DNA from: JAYVIQ01 sp043770215
GTDB lineage: Bacteria > Bacteroidota > Bacteroidia > Cytophagales > JAAEPT01
Length of the DNA: 7,995 nt
Assembly: GCA_043770215.1 (NCBI GenBank)
Contig: JAYVIQ010000008.1
Coordinates: forward strand, 1-7,995
Direction of reading: 5' to 3'
Part shown: positions 1 through 7,800 of the stretch, in pieces
Layout: every line of letters starts with the position of its first letter
Numbering within the stretch: position 1 is the first letter of the stretch
Translations under genes and position numbers: made by a program
The notes under the pieces: model-generated
Database searches by the model: none
What the model was told of the DNA's origin: nothing
Seen by the model: only the letters and a program-made list of their open reading frames with translations

Positions 1-16
1 TTGAGGCTCTTGCCAT
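1..16 (-). CDS. Possible 5' end of a gene leaving the window (very tentative)
   Basis: An ATG at 16-14 on the minus strand opens a frame (M-A-R-A-S) that runs off the left edge. It is preceded by AAGGA with a short 3-base gap to the ATG, and by a promoter-like pair listed separately. Only five codons are visible, so no product can be suggested. The competing reading is that the left edge holds the 3' end of a plus-strand gene: two plus frames are open from the edge, stopping at 46-48 (TAG) and 63-65 (TAA). Nothing in the peptides distinguishes these options. Confidence 0.15.
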
Positions 17-39
17 ATTTCCTTGCACTTATTACAATA

Positions 40-70
40 AAAAGTTAGATATTTATCTAATATAAAACAA
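40..70 (-). promoter_or_regulatory. Candidate promoter with an overlapping 16-bp dyad
   Basis: Read on the minus strand, TTG (70-68) is followed after 20 bases by TAACTTTT (47-40), five of six fixed positions of the Bacteroidota -7 element TAnnTTTG. Overlapping the spacer and the -7 element is a perfect dyad at 45-60, TTAGATA-TT-TATCTAA (7-bp arms, 2-base centre). That position would suit a repressor operator. In such AT-rich DNA both patterns can arise by chance, and the gene it would serve is only inferred. Confidence 0.22.
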
Positions 71-87
71 GTTATGGGTTTTTCAGT

Positions 88-129
88 AGGCTCTAATTAT
101 CTTAATATAAGTTAATAATTTTAAAGGCT
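88..129. repeat. Imperfect hairpin, related to the one at 233-290
   Basis: The left arm AGGCTCTAATTAT (88-100) pairs with ATAATTTTAAAGGCT (115-129), with one G-G mismatch (90/127), one C-A mismatch that becomes a G-U wobble in minus-strand RNA (93/124), and a two-base bulge (121-122). CTTA/TAAG (101-104 and 108-111) can form a further inner stem. Left-arm AGGCTCTAA and right-arm ATTTTAAAGGCT both recur exactly in the hairpin at 233-290, so the two look like copies of one element. It could be a decayed second terminator or a small extragenic palindromic repeat. Confidence 0.4.
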
Positions 130-232
130 ATCTTATTTTTAATCAGCGCTTTATAGAGCTAGTGCGTAGAAATTTGGTAACAGTGCTCTTGGTCTTAAAA
201 GAAAAAAATGTAACAAACGTATGACTTACTAT

Positions 233-290
233 AAAAAGGCTCTAAAATATTTTCTAAAGTAACCGGCTAAACATATTTTAAAGGCTTTTT
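233..290 (-). terminator. Probable intrinsic terminator of the OstA-like gene
   Basis: Arms 233-250 (AAAAAGGCTCTAAAATAT) and 273-290 (ATATTTTAAAGGCTTTTT) form an 18-position stem around a 22-base loop. There is one mismatch (239/284), and the pair 242/281 is G-U only in minus-strand RNA, which favours function on that strand. It begins 10 bases after the stop codon of the minus-strand OstA-like gene. On that strand the stem opens with A residues and closes with CTTTTT, as in an A/T-tract terminator that may work in both directions. The stem is AT-rich and the loop is long, so efficiency is uncertain. Confidence 0.45.
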
Positions 291-299
291 TATTATGAG

Positions 300-1925
300 T
301 TATTGTTTTGAATCAATTTTCTTTTTCTTGTCTTTTTTGGTTTTTTTGTCTTTTTTAGATTCTTTAGAGTTACTTGTTTCTTGTGTTTCTTGTACAACTA
401 CTTCTTTTTTTGTGGTTCTTAAAGAAGATTTTGCAATTATGTTTTCAGAAATAGGTTTTTTATACATTTCCCATTTAAAACCTTGTAATCTTGTTTTGGT
501 GTTATCTATGAGTTGTGGTGGCGTAAAAGACGCAATAGGTCTATCGTAAAATTTTACCATGCTCATATCTCCATCTACAATATACATTTTCATGTTGCTA
601 CAAACTACATTATTAAGCCCTATAAGTGTTTTTTCTTCGTCAAAAGCATAATAAATACTTTCACCATTTCCATTTACGTCTAGCCTATTTAGTTCTCCCT
701 TTGTAAAATACGCCAACATTTCCCTACCTTTTACTTGGGTGTATTTGCTAGTGTCTGTTTCATTTTGTGAAATAATAAATGCATTTTCATATACATACAT
801 TTTATCTACTGCACCTTTATTTAATAAAATCTTTATGCTATCACCCTTAATTTGGTTTTGTCCACTCCAGAGCATGGGGTCTTTTTTAAAAATAATGTTA
901 GAGTCTGTATCGTTATATACCATGAAATCACTTATGGCGCTTAGAGAACCTTTTACTACCTGTACATTGTTTATGGCTTTTATGTTTCTATTGTTTTTTA
1001 TAGTATCATCAATAGAAATAAGTGTATCAGCTTGTATGTACGTGGTATCTTTTTCTGAGTAATCTATCATCAAGGCATTACCGTATACTTTCTTTTGAAA
1101 TTTTGCACCATCGCTAATAGCTACATCTCCATAGATTGTTGCTTTTTCTTTATAACTTTCTATTTTTACATGGTTTACAGCATATCCATAATTTTTGTTA
1201 TTATCAAAATATAAACTGTCTCCAAATAATTTGTATGTAGGAGTTTCTACCCATGCATTTTTATTAAACCAAGCCTTGTTTTCTTTTGTGTTAAACATTC
1301 CTGATTCTGCATAAAGGTTCTGGTCATTTGAATAGATGTTTGTAGGTCCATAAAAAAATGCTTTTTGAGGAATCGATGCATATTTTAGGGTATCGCAAAT
1401 GATGGTGTATTTGTCTTTTATTACTTTAACGTTTCCTCTAAATGTGTATAAATCACTTTTGGAATCTAAATATCCTTTTTCGCTTTTTAGCGAGATTCCA
1501 TTGTCTATAATTGTACCACCTCCATAATATATGGCTGTTTTATTACCCATATTATAGTCTAATATTCTTGTTGTAAGCGTCATTTGTTTATCTATGACTC
1601 TTACATTTCCTCTTAGTTTTGCTATTTTAGTATCACCATTGTAAAAAAGACTATCTCCATAAATAGTTAGGCCATCGTTTTGTCTTATGTTTATGTTACC
1701 AAAAGCATCAAAGTTGTTTTGACCAACAAATAAATAGGCTCTGTTGCAAGACATCAATGAGCCAGAATGTTTTATTCTTACATTTCCGTTGAGCATATTT
1801 GCTTTTTCACCTTTGTAAAACACGCCTTCAAGTTCATCTGCACCAAGAAGTTCTATGCTTTCTCTTTGGGCAAATATGCCTACGCTTGCAATTAATATTA
1901 GGTAAAGAGCTAAGTGTTTTTTCAT
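300..1925 (-). CDS. OstA/LptA-like periplasmic LPS-transport protein
   Basis: A 541-residue exported protein of the OstA-like family. LptA/OstA proteins form a beta-jellyroll bridge that carries LPS from the inner-membrane Lpt complex to LptD in the outer membrane; the role here is inferred from family. Residues 1-19 are a clear signal peptide (KKH, hydrophobic stretch, cleavage at IFA-Q). From about 25 to 465 the sequence is a chain of short beta-rich units of roughly 20-30 residues, with recurring phrases such as YGDSLFY (89-95), LRGNVRV (104-110), FRGNVKV (162-168), FGDSLYF (234-240) and KGDSIKI (360-366), ending in FTPPQ (467-471). E. coli LptA is about 185 residues, so this is a much longer stack. 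Residues from about 503 to the end form a charged, lysine-rich tail. The start is the first Met and directly precedes the signal peptide; no Shine-Dalgarno sequence is evident. A terminator separates it from the PpiD-like gene upstream, so it probably has its own promoter. Confidence 0.85.
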   Translation of the reverse strand: MKKHLALYLILIASVGIFAQRESIELLGADELEGVFYKGEKANMLNGNVRIKHSGSLMSCNRAYLFVGQNNFDAFGNINIRQNDGLTIYGDSLFYNGDTKIAKLRGNVRVIDKQMTLTTRILDYNMGNKTAIYYGGGTIIDNGISLKSEKGYLDSKSDLYTFRGNVKVIKDKYTIICDTLKYASIPQKAFFYGPTNIYSNDQNLYAESGMFNTKENKAWFNKNAWVETPTYKLFGDSLYFDNNKNYGYAVNHVKIESYKEKATIYGDVAISDGAKFQKKVYGNALMIDYSEKDTTYIQADTLISIDDTIKNNRNIKAINNVQVVKGSLSAISDFMVYNDTDSNIIFKKDPMLWSGQNQIKGDSIKILLNKGAVDKMYVYENAFIISQNETDTSKYTQVKGREMLAYFTKGELNRLDVNGNGESIYYAFDEEKTLIGLNNVVCSNMKMYIVDGDMSMVKFYDRPIASFTPPQLIDNTKTRLQGFKWEMYKKPISENIIAKSSLRTTKKEVVVQETQETSNSKESKKDKKTKKDKKKKIDSKQ

Positions 1926-1986
1926 CTGTATATTTTACAAAAATAGGATTTTGTTTTTATTATTGATTCTTATTTTTGTTTGAATT

Positions 1987-1994
1987 CAAATTTA
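1987..1994 (-). promoter_or_regulatory. Candidate -7 element for the OstA-like gene
   Basis: On the minus strand 1994-1987 reads TAAATTTG, an exact match to the Bacteroidota -7 consensus TAnnTTTG, and would give a leader of roughly 55 bases. No TTG lies at the expected 17-23 base distance upstream (the nearest is 2031-2029), so support is partial. A second exact match, TATTTTTG at 1945-1938, lies only 12 bases from the start codon and would leave almost no leader. A promoter is expected somewhere between 1926 and about 2095 because a terminator lies upstream. Confidence 0.25.
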
Positions 1995-2095
1995 ATTTTT
2001 TGTCTTTTGGTTTCTGACACGGTTTTCTCAAGTTAAACAGTTAAATATTGTGTTTTATTCTACCATTTTTACTATCAAGTTTTATAATCTTTCTT

Positions 2096-2132
2096 AAAAA
2101 AACAAAACCCTATCCAAAGAACAGGGTTTTGT
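2096..2132 (-). terminator. Intrinsic terminator after the PpiD-like gene
   Basis: A perfect 10-bp stem, ACAAAACCCT (2102-2111) with AGGGTTTTGT (2123-2132), encloses an 11-base loop. In minus-strand RNA it lies 22 bases past the TAG stop and is followed directly by a run of seven U residues (complement of A2096-A2102). This is a textbook rho-independent terminator. It should end transcripts of the PpiD-like gene before the OstA-like gene. Confidence 0.8.
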
Positions 2133-2154
2133 GTTTATGTACTAACTTAATTTT

Positions 2155-4335
2155 CTAATTATTGTAATCAATTACTTTTAATTTTTCTTGCATAGCACTT
2201 ACTGCTTTAGACAATGAAGAGTTTGGAGCAACTTTACTTTCTAATATTTTTTTCTCTGCATTGTAATCTATGGCTGGTTTTGTAGCTTCTGATTTAGCTA
2301 TAGTTTTAATAATAAAAACGCCAGATTCTCCTATTTCTGTTTTAGTCCATTCACCTGCTTTTGCAGCGCTAATTGCCATAGCTAATCCAACCATTTTAGG
2401 TTCATTACCAATATCTTGTACATAATTAGTAGAAAATTTATGATTTTTAATTGCACTAAATTTTGCATATCCTGGGCCATTTTTTGCGTTAAGTTTGTTA
2501 ACTCTTTGGTACAAGTCACCTGCAGTAGCATCTAGCTTTTCTTTTAAGTATATTGCTTTTAGCTCATTGTATAATGATCTTTCTATAGCTTGTCTAGCAT
2601 CATCTACTTGTGGGCTTTTTTTATCAGATATACTTTTAAGGCCAGCAATTACATATTTTCCACTGTTAGGTATATTAAATATTCTTACATCACCAAGATC
2701 TGTTTCTTGGCTATAAGCCCATGAAACTATTTCATCTGCATTGTACACAGAACCTATTGATTTTGAGTTTTTTGTTAGTAATGGAGAAGTTACCCATTCT
2801 AATTTCTTATCTGCTTCTACTTTAGTTTTTAAAGCCGAAATATTATCTAATCCGTTTGCAAAAACATTTACTTCTCTAAACTTCATATCCCTGGTAGCAG
2901 AACTTGGTTTTATTTCTTTAGAAATTTTAACAACCACAAATTTTTCTTCTTTGTACGGAGTTTTCAAAATTTTCATAATGTGATAACCAAATTGAGTTTT
3001 TACTAAGTTTGGTAAAACTCCAGTATTTTTTGCATTGAAAACGGCATCCTCAAATTCTTTTACCCAACCGCTTCCTTTTTCAGTTGCTGGATATTCTCCT
3101 TTGTTGTCTTTAGACCCTGGATCCTCGCTGTACATAGCTGCCAACATACCAAAATCATCTCCTGCTTTTGCTTTTGCAAGTACTTCTAACGCTTTTGTTT
3201 GTATTGCTGCAGAATCTGCTCCTTTGAAAGAAATAAGGATATGAGCTGTCTGAGCCAATTCAACTTTCTTTTTGTCTATAATTTTGTAAACATCATAAGA
3301 ACCGTACTCTACTACAGGACCTTTTACAAATCCTTTTCCCAAAAAGCCAGTATCTTCTTTTAATTGTGTTGGTAATTGGTCATAAGTGAACAAAGACGGT
3401 TGTACAGGTTTGTCAGAATTCATGTTGTAGAAGGCAGTATCATTACTTGTTTTTCTAAACCCATCTGCTGCTTTTACTGCTGCTGTAAATGCTTTTGTTG
3501 TATCAGATTTTGATGGCACTACATCAAATACAACAAACTCTACAGTACGTCCATCCTTAAATTCAAATTTATTTTTATTTGCTTCTAGATGCTTTTTTAA
3601 CTCGCTATCTGTCAAAGTGCTTTTAAACATAGAGTCTGGCACAGAAGCAAAAGGTATGTATGCAGCATCAAAGCTAACTGTTGAATTCTCTGCATAGTGT
3701 TGGCGTTTAGCTTCTGCAAGGGTTATGTAATTAGATTTTTCAAATAGACTACCAAATTTATCCATATGACGTTGTCTTGCTAAGTCTGCTACCCAAGCGT
3801 TCATTCTAAATTGTTGGTTTTCTCTTTGTTGTATATCTTGTATTTGAGCTATAGATCTCCATTGTTGTTTTACATTCTCTACATCAAATACACCATCTGC
3901 TCCAGTAAAAGCTTGTTTTACTTGGTCAGAAACAGTAGTACCCTGCATTAAATCTACTATTTCTGGCGAGCCTTTTGAATCACTATCATCAGTCAAGAAA
4001 ATTCCAGCTTTTTCAAATAAACCTTTTAAACCATTTTCGTAAATCATTTCATTCCAAACTTCAGACTGAATGCCGTTTACCATATATTCTGGAAACTCTT
4101 GACCACTTTGCTGATAATTGAATCTGGCTAAAGCTTCCTTTTGCTGTGCTTTTCTTTCGAACAAATCATTTTTGATTTTATCGCCAGCAATTTCCCCTTT
4201 GTATTGCCCTTCATCAGAGCCAGAAAATTTCAAAATGTCATCTGCGAATCCTTGAACTAAAAATAACAATAGCGCTCCCGCTACAAATACTAGTAACAAT
4301 CCGGTTTTTTTTCTTATTCCTTCTAAAACTGCCAT
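2155..4335 (-). CDS. ppiD: PpiD-like membrane-anchored peptidyl-prolyl isomerase/chaperone
   Basis: A 726-residue periplasmic folding factor of the SurA/PpiD class, which holds and folds proteins leaving the Sec translocon, including outer-membrane proteins. The N-terminus has basic residues (RKK, 8-10) and one membrane segment (about 11-28) without a cleavage site, so it should be an inner-membrane anchor with the rest in the periplasm. A SurA-N-like helical region follows (about 45-220). One parvulin domain is recognisable at about 360-460: AHILI (364-368), SEDPGS (403-408), EFEDAVF (427-433) and TQFGYHI (447-453). His365, Asp405, Phe449 and His452 sit where parvulin active-site residues are expected. 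The usual GGxLGxF stretch is replaced by KGEYPATEKGSGW (412-424), with Trp where Met is common. Residues about 480-726 are chaperone-like and divergent. The start is supported by the purine-rich AGAAGGAAG (4350-4342), the membrane segment beginning at once, and a good promoter upstream. Family membership is secure; the ppiD symbol rests on architecture. Confidence 0.85.
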   Translation of the reverse strand: MAVLEGIRKKTGLLLVFVAGALLLFLVQGFADDILKFSGSDEGQYKGEIAGDKIKNDLFERKAQQKEALARFNYQQSGQEFPEYMVNGIQSEVWNEMIYENGLKGLFEKAGIFLTDDSDSKGSPEIVDLMQGTTVSDQVKQAFTGADGVFDVENVKQQWRSIAQIQDIQQRENQQFRMNAWVADLARQRHMDKFGSLFEKSNYITLAEAKRQHYAENSTVSFDAAYIPFASVPDSMFKSTLTDSELKKHLEANKNKFEFKDGRTVEFVVFDVVPSKSDTTKAFTAAVKAADGFRKTSNDTAFYNMNSDKPVQPSLFTYDQLPTQLKEDTGFLGKGFVKGPVVEYGSYDVYKIIDKKKVELAQTAHILISFKGADSAAIQTKALEVLAKAKAGDDFGMLAAMYSEDPGSKDNKGEYPATEKGSGWVKEFEDAVFNAKNTGVLPNLVKTQFGYHIMKILKTPYKEEKFVVVKISKEIKPSSATRDMKFREVNVFANGLDNISALKTKVEADKKLEWVTSPLLTKNSKSIGSVYNADEIVSWAYSQETDLGDVRIFNIPNSGKYVIAGLKSISDKKSPQVDDARQAIERSLYNELKAIYLKEKLDATAGDLYQRVNKLNAKNGPGYAKFSAIKNHKFSTNYVQDIGNEPKMVGLAMAISAAKAGEWTKTEIGESGVFIIKTIAKSEATKPAIDYNAEKKILESKVAPNSSLSKAVSAMQEKLKVIDYNN

Positions 4336-4340
4336 ACTAA

Positions 4341-4411
4341 ACTTCCTTCTTAATTATTTATTCGTTTTTTAATTAACTCAACAAAATTACATGATTATTC
4401 ATCTATTCCAA
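4341..4411 (-). promoter_or_regulatory. Promoter and ribosome-binding site of the PpiD-like gene
   Basis: On the minus strand TTG (4411-4409), a 19-base spacer and TAATTTTG (4389-4382) match the Bacteroidota housekeeping promoter pattern (TTG, 17-23 bases, TAnnTTTG) at every fixed position. Transcription would start near 4375, giving a leader of about 40 bases. The leader ends with AGAAGGAAGT (4350-4341), a purine-rich ribosome-binding site 5 bases before the ATG. Confidence 0.55.
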
Positions 4412-4711
4412 TTTTTCAGCTATTTTATTCATATACAATGCTATTTTTATTGTTAAGAAAAATCTAAATCAATTCTTGAGTATAGTTTTTTCAATAAATT
4501 TCTTATTATAAAATTTAAATGTATGTGCTTTTATATTATAAGTGTCTCTTTATGACAGTCTATGCCTAGTTTAAAATGAATATTTTTAATTTTTTTTAAG
4601 CATGAATTATTTAATAGATTTTACAACAACTTTTTTAAGTATAAAATGAATTGGTTTTAACCCAAAAAAATAGTGCATACCTTTTTTTGTCTAGTCCACA
4701 ATTTAGTTAGG

Positions 4712-4739
4712 TGTTATCAATGTTACCAAAATGTTACCA
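4712..4739 (+). promoter_or_regulatory. Three direct TGTTAYCA repeats upstream of the receptor gene
   Basis: TGTTATCA (4712-4719), TGTTACCA (4721-4728) and TGTTACCA (4732-4739) lie head to tail with start-to-start spacings of 9 and 11 bases, about one helical turn. The last two share ATGTTACCA in full. Arrays phased like this can bind an activator or repressor on one face of the DNA. They end 94 bases before the GTG start. The single motif is not specific: it also occurs inside the OstA-like gene (near 1694) and inverted at 175-182. The clustering is what stands out. Confidence 0.35.
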
Positions 4740-4765
4740 TTGCACAGGGTATTAATAACGTAAGC

Positions 4766-4796
4766 TTAACCTTTCAATAGTTTACATGTAATATTG
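4766..4796 (+). promoter_or_regulatory. Weak promoter candidate for the receptor gene
   Basis: TTA (4766-4768), 20 bases, then TAATATTG (4789-4796), which matches five of the six fixed bases of TAnnTTTG. It would place the start of transcription near 4803 and the TGTTAYCA repeats just upstream, a sensible position for an activator. Alternatives are GAAATTTG (4803-4810), also five of six and with no TTG at the right distance, and TACCTTTT (4678-4685) with TTG at 4651-4653, which would put the repeats in the leader. Confidence 0.22.
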
Positions 4797-4833
4797 GATT
4801 AAGAAATTTGCGTCTAGATAAAATTAATATAAA

Positions 4834-7800
4834 GTGCGTAAAATTTTAGTTAGTATAGTTTTAATATTTGTTTCTACAGTGGTTTTTTCTCAGACTACAA
4901 AAGGAATAGTATCTGGTTTAGTAATGAATATGAATGGCGATACAATGAAGATGGCCAAAATTTTTGTAGACAGTTCTGCTTACAAAACATATTCAAACAC
5001 TAGAGGTAGATTCAATCTTTCTTTGCCAGCAGGTACTTATACAGTAAAAGCTATAAGCCCTACAAAAGAGTTCAGTGATAAGTTGCCAAATATAACTGTT
5101 GTAGCCGGAGATACTACATTTGTAAATTTTATGTTGCAATTGCAGGTAAACCAAGGTCATACCATACAAATAAACATCCAAAGAGAAGTAAAAGATGATG
5201 CTGGTGCTATTGCTCAAGAGGTTATAAAGAGTGATGTAGCCAAAACAGGAATAGATAAAGAGATAATTTCCCGCACGCCAAACATCACCCAAGCAGCTTC
5301 TAAAATTACTGGAGTTTCTGTAGTTGGTGGTAAGTATGTTTACATCAGAGGATTATCAGATAGGTATAGCAAAACAATATTGAACCAAGCAGAAATACCA
5401 GGTTTGGATCCTAACAAAAATTCAGTTCAGCTAGATATGTTTCCTTCTTCATTTTTATCCAGTATGGTTGTTTATAAAACATATTCGCCGGAATATCCTG
5501 CAGATTGGGCAGGGGGTATGTTAGATATTAGAACAAAAGAATATCCTGAAACAAAAAAAGGAAAACCTGCCATTGAGTTAAAGCTTGGAACATCTTTTAA
5601 CACTATGAGTTCATTAAGATCCAATGTGCTAAGTTACGAAGGTGGTAAATTAGATTTTTTAGGATTTGATGACGGTACTAGAAAGTTGCCAGCGTACATT
5701 CAAGAGTTACAAGACAACAATGAGTTGGGTAAATTAGAAAAACTACCAATTACAGAAAACCAAGAGGCATATACAAAAGCAATACGTTCATTCAATAAAA
5801 CAATGGATATAAAAAGAATATTTGTTCCATTGAACCATAATTTTTCATTTACTGTGGGCAATAAAAAACAATGGTTTAAAAACAATGATAGTACCTCTTT
5901 AAAAAACAGACGTACAATAGGTTATTTTGCTGGTGTATCTTACAATAGATCATACTCCTATTTTAATAATGGTAAAAGAGGTAAATTTTATTTAAAATCA
6001 CCTGTTGATGAAGTCAATACTTTAACTACTAGAAGAGATTTGGATTGGGAAAGGTCTCAAGATAATGTGATGATAGGATCATTGCTAAATTTAAAGTATG
6101 TTGCCAACAAAAGAAATTCAATCGGATTTAATTTTATTCATAACCACAATGGGCAGAATGAAACATCTAGAACTTCAGGTTTAACAGATGAAGGCCCAGA
6201 CATTACCTTTAGAAATGATCAGTTAAGTTATTTGTACAGAGCATTGAATTCCGTTCAATTTTACGGAGAACATAAATTAAAAAGCCAAGAATCAATAGCC
6301 AATGTAACAAATCATAAATTAACGTCTGATACTACCAAGGGTATAAAAAGGTTATTTTCACCATGGATGGAAGCTCCTTTGTTGGATTGGACTGCAGCTT
6401 ATACATTAGCTAAACAATCTGAGCCAGATTTAAGATATGTAACCTCAGATTTTTCTGTAAACGCAGGAGATACAACATTTAGGTTTTCATCTATTTATAA
6501 CGCTCCGGCAAGATATTTTAGATATATGGATGAGTTAAATTTAGACCACAAAATAAATCTTACTCTACCAATAGAGATAGATTCTGGGCGTGTGTTGGAA
6601 TTTAAAGTTGGTTTTTCTAACCTAACTAAAATGAGGAATTTTTCAGAAACCCGTTTAGACATCAATAATTTTGGGGATTTCAATGGCAAAATGGTAGATT
6701 ATTTAGCAGATCAGAACACTGGTTTCCAAGATGGAGAGTTTAAAGTGGGTTTATTAAACCTAAGTCTACCAAAAAATAATTATACTGGTTTTTCTAATGT
6801 TGCCGCAGGTTATTTGAAAATAAAAGCACAGCTTACGCACAAATTAGATTTTGTAGGTGGGGTTAGAGATGAGCACACGCTGATTACTGTAACTAGCGAT
6901 GACAAAAAATTGCCAGTTGGTGAATTAAAAAGAAATGATATTTTACCGTCTATCAATTTTAACTATACTTTATTAAACGGAGTATATACAAAAGACAGAT
7001 ATGACAGTACTAAATCAAATAACAGAATTTTAAAGCTGAGGTCAGGATATAACAAAACTTTAGCTAGACCAAATTTCAGAGAATTAGCACCATATGCCAC
7101 TGAAGATTATGATTTAGGGTTTGTACTAATTGGTAACAGCAAATTAGATAGAACGCTGATTGATAATTTTGATTTAAAATTAGAATACTTCCCAAGAGAA
7201 TTAGAAACTTTTTCTGCTGCAATATTTTATAAAAAATTTACAAACCCTATTGAATTAATAGTAAATATTGAAGCTTCTAATGACGAGTTCCAATGGAGAC
7301 AAGTGCCAAGAGCAGATATAGTAGGAGCTGAATTTGAATTCAAAAAACGTTTAGACATTATATCACCTACACTAAAATCTTGGGCTGTAAGCGGAAACCT
7401 TACCTTGGTACAATCTGCCATAGCTATAGAAAAAGCCGAATTAGGAAACATAAGAGCAACAGATACTTATCATAAGGACTCAAGGCCTTTGTTTGGTCAA
7501 TCTCCTTATCTAGCAAACGGATCCATTGAGTTTGAACCAGACTCAACAAAATTTGGAATGGGTTTCAAATCAAGTGTTTTTGGTTGGATACTTTCAGAAT
7601 CTAAAATAGCGGTAGATTATAATGTGTTTGGTCCTAGGTTGGTGTTGGTGGTTTCTGGAGGTTCTCCAGATGTTTACGAGATGCCATTTCATTCGCTTAA
7701 TTTCTCATATACCAAAGAAATTACAAAAAGATTCTCTGCTTCTCTAAGACTTGTAAATATTTTGAATTCTACAGTAAAACAAGTCTATAGATTTAATGGA

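Larger units (their letters stand above)
4336..4833. other. 498-bp divergent intergenic region
   Basis: This region separates the minus-strand PpiD-like gene from the plus-strand receptor gene. The first 80 bases hold the PpiD-like promoter. The middle (about 4420-4700) is very AT-rich with several T runs and no convincing reading frame or stable hairpin; a weak partial duplication (TTTTTTAAG followed by ATGAATT) occurs near 4591-4607 and 4630-4652. The last 125 bases hold three short direct repeats and weak promoter candidates for the receptor, listed separately. No tRNA-like or known riboswitch-like pattern was recognised. Confidence 0.6.

Noticed and set aside
130..236. tRNA or other structured RNA gene between the two hairpins
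   Set aside because: A small imperfect stem (AGCGCT/AGAGCT, 145-160) is present, but there is no cloverleaf, T-arm motif or known RNA signature.
295..1062. Plus-strand open frames (295-549 and 739-1062) opposite the OstA-like gene
   Set aside because: They lie antisense to a well-supported gene, their peptides are Phe/Ser/Leu-rich as expected from antisense of AT-rich coding DNA, and they show no domain or start signal.
1938..1945. TATTTTTG as the promoter -7 element of the OstA-like gene
   Set aside because: It matches the consensus but lies 12 bases from the start codon, leaving almost no leader, and no TTG lies at the right distance.
2495..3244. Plus-strand open frames opposite the PpiD-like gene
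   Set aside because: They are antisense shadows of a gene with clear parvulin motifs and have no recognisable protein features.
4496..4516. AAATTT/AAATTT dyad as a terminator or operator
   Set aside because: The arms are only 6 bp of A/T, expected by chance in this composition, and no gene ends nearby.
4993..7451. Minus-strand open frames inside the receptor gene (4993-5292, 5700-5885, 6495-6689, 7227-7451)
   Set aside because: All lie within a continuous receptor reading frame whose plug and barrel motifs run through these positions.
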